Shown: positions 54,901 to 62,400 of the stretch, piece after piece
Position numbering within the stretch: position 1 is the first letter of the stretch
Layout of the letters: each line of letters begins with the position of its first letter
NCBI RefSeq assembly: GCF_910592395.1
Contig: NC_088324.1
Coordinates: forward strand, 10,132,953 to 10,196,952
DNA length: 64,000 nucleotides
Direction: 5' to 3'
From: Lineus longissimus
Lineage: Eukaryota > Nemertea > Pilidiophora > Heteronemertea > Lineidae
Translations under genes and position numbers: made by a program
Notes under the pieces: generated by a model
Database searches by the model: none
What the model was told of the DNA's origin: nothing
What the model saw: only the letters and a program-made list of their open reading frames with translations

Positions 54901-57900
54901 AGTTTATTCAGAATTTTGCCAAGATTTGTCAGGATTATACTTATACTCTCAGAGTGGGACATCTTCCCCGCCCTTGCATAGACTCACCTGTTTGATCGTA
55001 ACCGTGACAACTGCTTGGCCTGGTTGTCTCGGGCAATGTCGAGTTGTTCCATTTGTTTTTGCACAATCTGTGGGTCGATCGGGTCCAAGTGGAGACTCTT
55101 AGTTTGCCTGGAGAAATTCACAACATTTTACTAATTAGCAATAGAGTATGCATAAAAAAAGATTTATGAGAAGTGTTCTGTTGGAGCATCAAATCATGGC
55201 ACAATGCCAGAAGTACCACATCATTTCAGGCTTTTCCTATCATGTCGGCACACATTACCTAACTAGTATTTTTCTTCAACAAATACCTTTACTACACCTT
55301 GTTTTCGCCAGAAGAAATGTTCACATTCGTAAAAGTTTGCTTACTTGAGTTTAAGTGCCAGGTAGACGGCTTTAGTGACCTTAGTCATATCATCTTCATC
55401 AGGTTGGAACTCAATGAAAGCTCTCGAGCCTTCGAAGTGGATTTGTATTGGCTTGATGGTGCAAGCATCTCGGCCAATAAACATCATCTCCAGGGATGAC
55501 TTGTAGAGGGCGCTTTCTTTGGCTGGAAGACCTTTCACCTGCAGAGTAAAACGACTTGCAATATTGACGGAGCATTCACAATTATTTTGAAACAAGGTTT
55601 GTAACATACGTCCCTCTAATGTCATTCGACGTCGTCATATTGAAACATCAGGCCAAGTCCCCACCACTGGCACCAGTCAATGACTGTGATTAGGTCAAGG
55701 TGAATTGGCTAGAATTGTTCTCAAAAGAGTTGTACAGTACAATACATGACGTGAGGTAAGTCATAAATTTGCAGTTACCATGACCACCGTCTTTGGGTCA
55801 AATCCAGACATGGCCTTTACTGCATCCTCCTCCTCGGGTTTGCTGCACAGGAAGAAATTCGGGTAGAAAGCACCGGCCATCAGCAGCTGAAAGAAGGACA
55901 ACCTAAATATAACAATAACCTAATTATTTCTTTATCTACTTTTTAAAGGTGAAGTGACACATGATATTTGAGGAATAACCACAGCTTACAATTAAGCTTG
56001 CCCATATATTGAAGAGCTTACCAATTTTTGCTGAATAAGGAGTTGGAAGGAGAAGTGATGGCCACAACTCCTCTCAATCATTCCCCAGAAACTGCAGTGC
56101 TTTGAGAAAGGATTCCTCAGAAAAGCACTATATCAGTGTGGAATTATTTTACTTCACAGAACTCTTACCTACCTTCAAAATGAGACTGTTCTCGACCTCA
56201 ATCTCTGGTCTCCTGTCACGTCTGTTCTGCATTGGTCTCTGGATGTTGAATTTGGCCAACCTCTGGCTGATCTCGCGCACGAGCTCAGTAACCTAGCAAC
56301 GAAGAAAGACAGGCATATGTGATGTTACCATGGCAACTAGTCATATGTTGAACAAAATGATGAATTATTGTACCATCTGCCAACCTAATACATATCTTAC
56401 AGCAAGTTTTGTTTAATAAGAATAATATAAAAATTTCATACCTCTCGCAATCGTTTCAACTCCAGCAGATTTTGTTTGCACCACTGTATCTCGGATGCTC
56501 CCGGTCTCTTGAACTGGCCAAATTTTTTCTCCTGGTCCCAAAGCTGGAAGAAAATTTTTCAACTGTTAGAAAATCTATGCACTGGCACAAAATAAGCAGC
56601 AAGCAGAGATGACAGAAGCCAAGGGCATTGCCCGTCCTCAACCACACACTTAACAGCCTTTTAAAGGGGCCAAGTGCTCTGACCCATATTTCAAATCTCT
56701 GGAGACGACTGCCAACTAAATTTTGACCTCCCCTCTCCCCTATCTCAGGAGACCCACACTCTCAACATACCTCTTTCCCATGTAATCCTGAGTGCGCATG
56801 TGGTCACTGTCAATCCCAAAGACAAAAGTATGGGGGCTGAGTACCCCCCCCCCCGTCAAATGATTGAAAGGAGGATATTCGCCAAATCAACCCATTGTTT
56901 ATAAAATTATACCTGATTTCATTCAGTCAATGATATGATTATGAGCTGAACACGCTGAACTGAACATATTGAGAAAAACATAAATTTGAATTTCCCGCCG
57001 GGTAACTCGGAAACTATCATTTGTCATGGTACTTTAGTCTTTAACCTGTCACGAAATAGCTTTTTCATCCTCTTGTGAACCTTGCTTGTGAACAGAAATG
57101 AACATTGACAAAGGAAAGCCATACAGAATAGCTGTAGGCCTATACATGGCTTGGTGCGCATGGTAACCTGATAAGGAATATTGACAGTGAGGACTCGGCA
57201 GAGCAAGGGCAGGGTGCTTCATGGTGTCACTCCTTTTTAGGACCTCACTTGCAGTGGTCTGCTTTAGTAACCTAAATACTCTTCATCCGCTAGTTCGGGC
57301 TGCAGGAAGTGCGTGTGCTAAACTTTAGAATTACCGATCGGATGTTCCTCCGCACTATATAAGTTGTGAATCGGTTTAAAGGGTTAGGGTTAGGGTTAGG
57401 CTACTTGTTCATTATTCGGTATTCATTCGCCCCTTAGACCTATACTTCCGATCGGGAATTCTAAAGTCGTTCCAGTGCGTGTACAACCACTGCAAAATTT
57501 CATAGCTATATTCCCGCTATACATGCAATAAAAACACTATGGCAGCTAGGATTGTACCAACCCATTTCATAGCGATTCAAGTCAAAGATCAGAAGACTGT
57601 GGATGCTCTTGAGAATGTTCAGAACAGTGTCGTAAAGAAAAGGCGTGCAATGCGGCGTGTCATGATATCACCAAGAACCTTCCACATTACACTTATGGTG
57701 TTTAGAATAGAAAATGAAGACGACAGTCTGAGAGCTAAAGAAGCGCTTGATGCCGTCTATGCTCGCCTAAAGGAAGAATACAAGGCTAACCCGATTAAGG
57801 TCGTGTTCGAAGGCATTGGCAACTTCAGGAATCAAAATAAAGTAGTCTATGCAGATGTCATAGATGAGCTTACCATTGACAGGCTGAGGGCTCTGTCTGA

Positions 57901-59443
57901 TGTTATTAGGGAAATCTACGAAGCTGCATCGCTAAAAGCTACTGATGACCGCTTCACTGTCCATATGACCTTGATGAAGATGTCCAAAGTCACGTGGAAA
58001 TGGCAAAACCAAATGGGTATTAAGACGATTGATCCATCACTCTATGCAGAGTTTGCTGAGCAGGTGTTCGGCACTACAACAGTTAGCAGTCTTCAGGTAT
58101 TTGATAGTGTAAAATAAAAATTGGTTAAAATTGGTCGTCAGGGAAAATATTTTTTCATTTCTCTCTATTTAATGGTCGGGGGAGAAGAAAAAAGTGTGTC
58201 AAAAACAGTCATTAAAAAATTACCCCCGGTTGATTCGTAATCAAACAAATAAAATAATTGTAGCCTTAAAGTCAAGAATTCTAAAACAATTTTGATGGTA
58301 AAAAGATTCAAAGGCTCAAAATATATCCACTTTTTTGTTGAAGGGTATTATTGTTCTTACCCTTAGTTCATTCCACTTTTGTTTTTTGCATTATCATCAT
58401 CATAATTATCTGTTTCAGGTATGCTCAATGGCAGGGGATGAGGAAACTGGGTATTATAAAATCCTACACGAAGTCCATTTTCAGGAAACCGAACCTACTG
58501 ACCCCAAAAGTCTTCCTCAAAGCAGTGGAGGTTCACCTGCGAAAGAAATTGTGCAACACGAAATTGGACTGGATGAAGCAGAAAATACCGCCATGGATGG
58601 TGATCCTAAGTGTCTTCCTGAAGCAAGTGGAGGTTTGCCTGAAGAAGAAATTGTGCAAGACGCAAGTGTACACGATGCAGCAGAAGATCTTGCCATGGAC
58701 GTCAACCCCACATATAGCCAAAGAAGGCAGATGAGTTCTCGTGAAAAAACTACCGCAGCACGGAGAACACCCACCCACTTCATCGCGATTCAAGTCAAAG
58801 ATCAGAAGACTGTGGATGCTCTTGAGAATGTTCAGAACAGTGTCGTAAAGAAAAGGCGTGCAATGCGGCGTGTAATGACATCGCCAAAAAAGTTCCATAT
58901 TACGCTCATGGTGTTTAGAATAGATAACGAGGATGATGTTCTGAGAGCTAAAGAAGCCCTTGATGCAGCCCACGCTCTCCTGAAGGACGAATATGAGGCT
59001 GACCCAATCAAGGTGGCATTCCAAGGCACGAACAACTTCAAGAATCAAAATAAAATAGTCTATGCAGACATCAAAGATGCTCTAATTCATGAGAGGCTGA
59101 AGAAGCTGTCCGATGTTCTGAGGGAATGCTACGAAGCTGCATCGCTTAAAGCTACTGATGACCGCTTCACTCCTCATCTGACTCTGATGAAGATGTTGAA
59201 AACCACATCGAAATGGAGGCAACAAACGGGCATCAAGATCATTGTTCCGTCCCTCTACGCCGAGTTTGCAGAGGAAGAGTTTGGTGCTACCACTGTTGAC
59301 AGCCTTCAGGTATTATCAAAAATTTATATTTCAATTTTCACAATAAACGCAGTAACATGGATTAACTTTAATACCACTTACACATGCTTTTTAGCTCACC
59401 TCTTAGCAGAGGTGAGCTTATCCCATACCGTGGCGTCCGTCGT

Positions 59444-59493
<50 letters not shown>

Positions 59494-62400
59494 CGTCGTC
59501 CGTTAGCAGGGCACGTTTCGTAACTGTTAGAGCTATTGAGTTGAAACTTGGTACACATGTACCCTTATGTAATGACACCTTGGAGACCAAGTTTCGGTCC
59601 GATTCGTTTCATGGTTTGGCCACCAGGGGGCCAAACGTTAAAAGTGAAAATATGCAATATCTCCCTTAATAGTAGTCGGGAAATTTTGAAAAAAATATGG
59701 TAGGTACTTCTAGCAAAGGTGCATCATATATCCTCCGGGTTTTTGATTTGACCTCCTTTTCAAGGTCACAGAGGTCAAATGGTGTAAATTGGCCATTAGG
59801 ATGTAACGATGGCACGTTTCTAAACTGCAATGACTATTGATACCAAATTTGGTACACATTTACCCCTTAGTCAGGTGATCTCAGGGACCGAAGTTTGGTC
59901 CAATATGATTCACCACTTGACCACCAGGTGGCAAAATCCAAAAACCTTAAAAATGTGATTATTCCTTAACTTCTTGCCCGATTGCCACTAATTTGATATC
60001 ATGGGTACATCTAACCACCATACAGTATATGTCACACAGGTTTTTAATTTAACCTTCTTGTCAAGGTCACAGAGGTCAAATGGCGTAAATTCGCCGTCAG
60101 GCCGTAACTATGGCGCGTTTCTTAACTGCAATGACTATTGATCACAAATTAAGTACACATGTACCCCTTGGTCAGGTGATCTCAGGTACCGAAGTTTGGT
60201 GCGATCTGATTTGCCGTTTGGCCTCCAGGGAGGGGGCCAAATCCTAAATTCTTCAAAATGCCATTATTCCTAGTAATGACTTGCCCGATTGGCACCAATT
60301 TTATATCATAGGTACATCTAATTCTAACAACCATTCAATGTGTCACCCAGGTCTTCTTTGATTTGACCTACTTTTCAAGGTCACAGAGGTCGAATGTACT
60401 GTAAATTGGCCATTTTGGGGAAATTGTAATTGCTTGGACCTACATCAAACCTAACACTACATGACACAATACCATGCTCTTTATCCATCTTTCCTCCACA
60501 TGAGGTGAGCACAATGGCCCTGGCCATTTCATTTAAACCTCTACCTGATATAAACTAAGTCACAGTGCAGCCATTTTATGACGGGTTGTATAGACAAAGG
60601 GTGGGAGCCCTAATCTTTGTTAAAAACAATTCAAAATGTCTCGGTGCTTTTTCTGGAACCTGTTGAAGTATTGTCTTTAAAATTTTTTTATACTGGATAT
60701 TTAATCTTTTTGCTATTGGTTTTAAGGTGTGCTCCATGGATGATGATAATGAGGAGACTGGTTATTATGAAATCCTACATGAAGTCCATTTTCATGGAAC
60801 CGAACATACCAACCCTACATGTCTTCCTAAAACTTCACCTCCAAAAGAAATCGTGCAAGACGAAAGTGGTGACAATTAACTAGAAAATACTGCCATGGAC
60901 GTTGGTGCAACAAGTCCTGACCCTGAAACTGTTCTTTACCAGGTGACGATTCGCCTAAGAAAGAAATCGTGCAAGACGAAAGTGTTGTGAAAAATACAGA
61001 AAATACTGCCATGAACATTGACCGTACAAGTCCTCCTGAAACGGGATGAAACTGAACCCAACTCAGACATTGAAGAACAAAAGAAAATTGAATCCTCAAT
61101 GAGATTCATCTGTTCAGTCAAGTAGTCAGAATAGACAAAGTTCTATCTTTTTTCAAAGAAGAATGAAAACAACAATTATAATATTGAGATTCCATGACTA
61201 CTCAAGTCAGTTTTGTTAGAAGAACATTCACTATAAAATACTTGCAACGATTTCACAATGAACATTAGCAGAATCATCTCCACCATGTCCAGTGTTCCAT
61301 GTAAATATTGCTTTGAGTGTGTTTTTCCTGTTTTTTCAATTTGAGCATGTTAAGACAAAGATCGTTTTCACACCCTTGGTGTTCCTGGCTAGCCTGTCAT
61401 TTGCTGCTGCTTTAGGCATATGCCAATTTACAATTTATAAATTGAGTGTAAGAAGTGAATAAAATACTTTTGCTTGAGAGCCTCAATACATGTATTCATA
61501 CTGCAAAAAACTTGTGGAGAATGACACGAGAAAGGGTTAGTCCTTACCTTATATGCATTCAACATGGCGATGCAATCACTGAACGAGCCCATGGACCATG
61601 TCAACTTTTTTCTGGAAAAAATATAATTCAGTGAGAGAGAACATCCGACAGCAACAAATAATAGAATATTATTTTCAATTTTCTTCCCATCAAGTATTGA
61701 GTCAAGAGCATGCAAGCTGACAATATTTGGGCAATTTGTACTGTAGGAGGACACCCAAAGGAAACCTATGCTGTTGAATGGAGTCACCCACTCTATCAGA
61801 TGAGTACAGGAATGGACGGGGAATCAAACCCGGGACCTCAGAGGTGACAGGGGCTGATGTTTCCATCACACCTGCCAACAGGCTCCAAGTATCCATTGCA
61901 GCAGGAAACGGGCCAAAGCGGGAAAGGCTTTCACAGGCATCAGATTGCCGGTAATCTCAATGCAAGTTATTTCCCCGGGAATTGTACACAAAGCCTGTGG
62001 AACGGTCTTCCTTGTTTTCCTATGGAGGAGATCAGATCACACACCACATCCTCCAAGACCGCTTTCGCTTCTGTATCCATTGCAAAGCGACTCTGGATGA
62101 CCAGACCAATCTCAAGGTTGAAAGAAGAAGAAGTCGTCAAATGTTAAGAAGGAAAATACGTAGTTCGGAGACAAAGTGATGAGCTGCGTTGGTCAAAAAG
62201 GTTACAGACTTACTTGTACGCTTTGAACTTCTCCCCGTATGGCGTTCTGAAGATGGACTTGATAGACAAACCAGCACCTAGAAGATCAAGGAGAACTATT
62301 CAAATCAATGGATCAGTCCCAGGAGTCCATTTTAAAGTCATTTTGAATTCAGCAGACAAACGCTTCATTAAAAAAAGCAGATCTTGCATTGTTCAGGATA

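Noticed and set aside
57381-57400. TTAGGG repeats as evidence of a chromosome end
   Set aside because: Only about three units, enclosed by inverted repeats and flanked by genes on both sides, so interstitial.
59396-59590. Poly-arginine ORFs on both strands
   Set aside because: They arise from the GTC/CGT microsatellite. The 444-codon plus frame here overruns the splice donor after 59309.
61790-61865. tRNA-like B-box (GGTTTGATTCC on the minus strand)
   Set aside because: No A-box or cloverleaf could be assembled; at most a tRNA-derived SINE relic. A similar lone B-box at about 43333 was dropped for the same reason.
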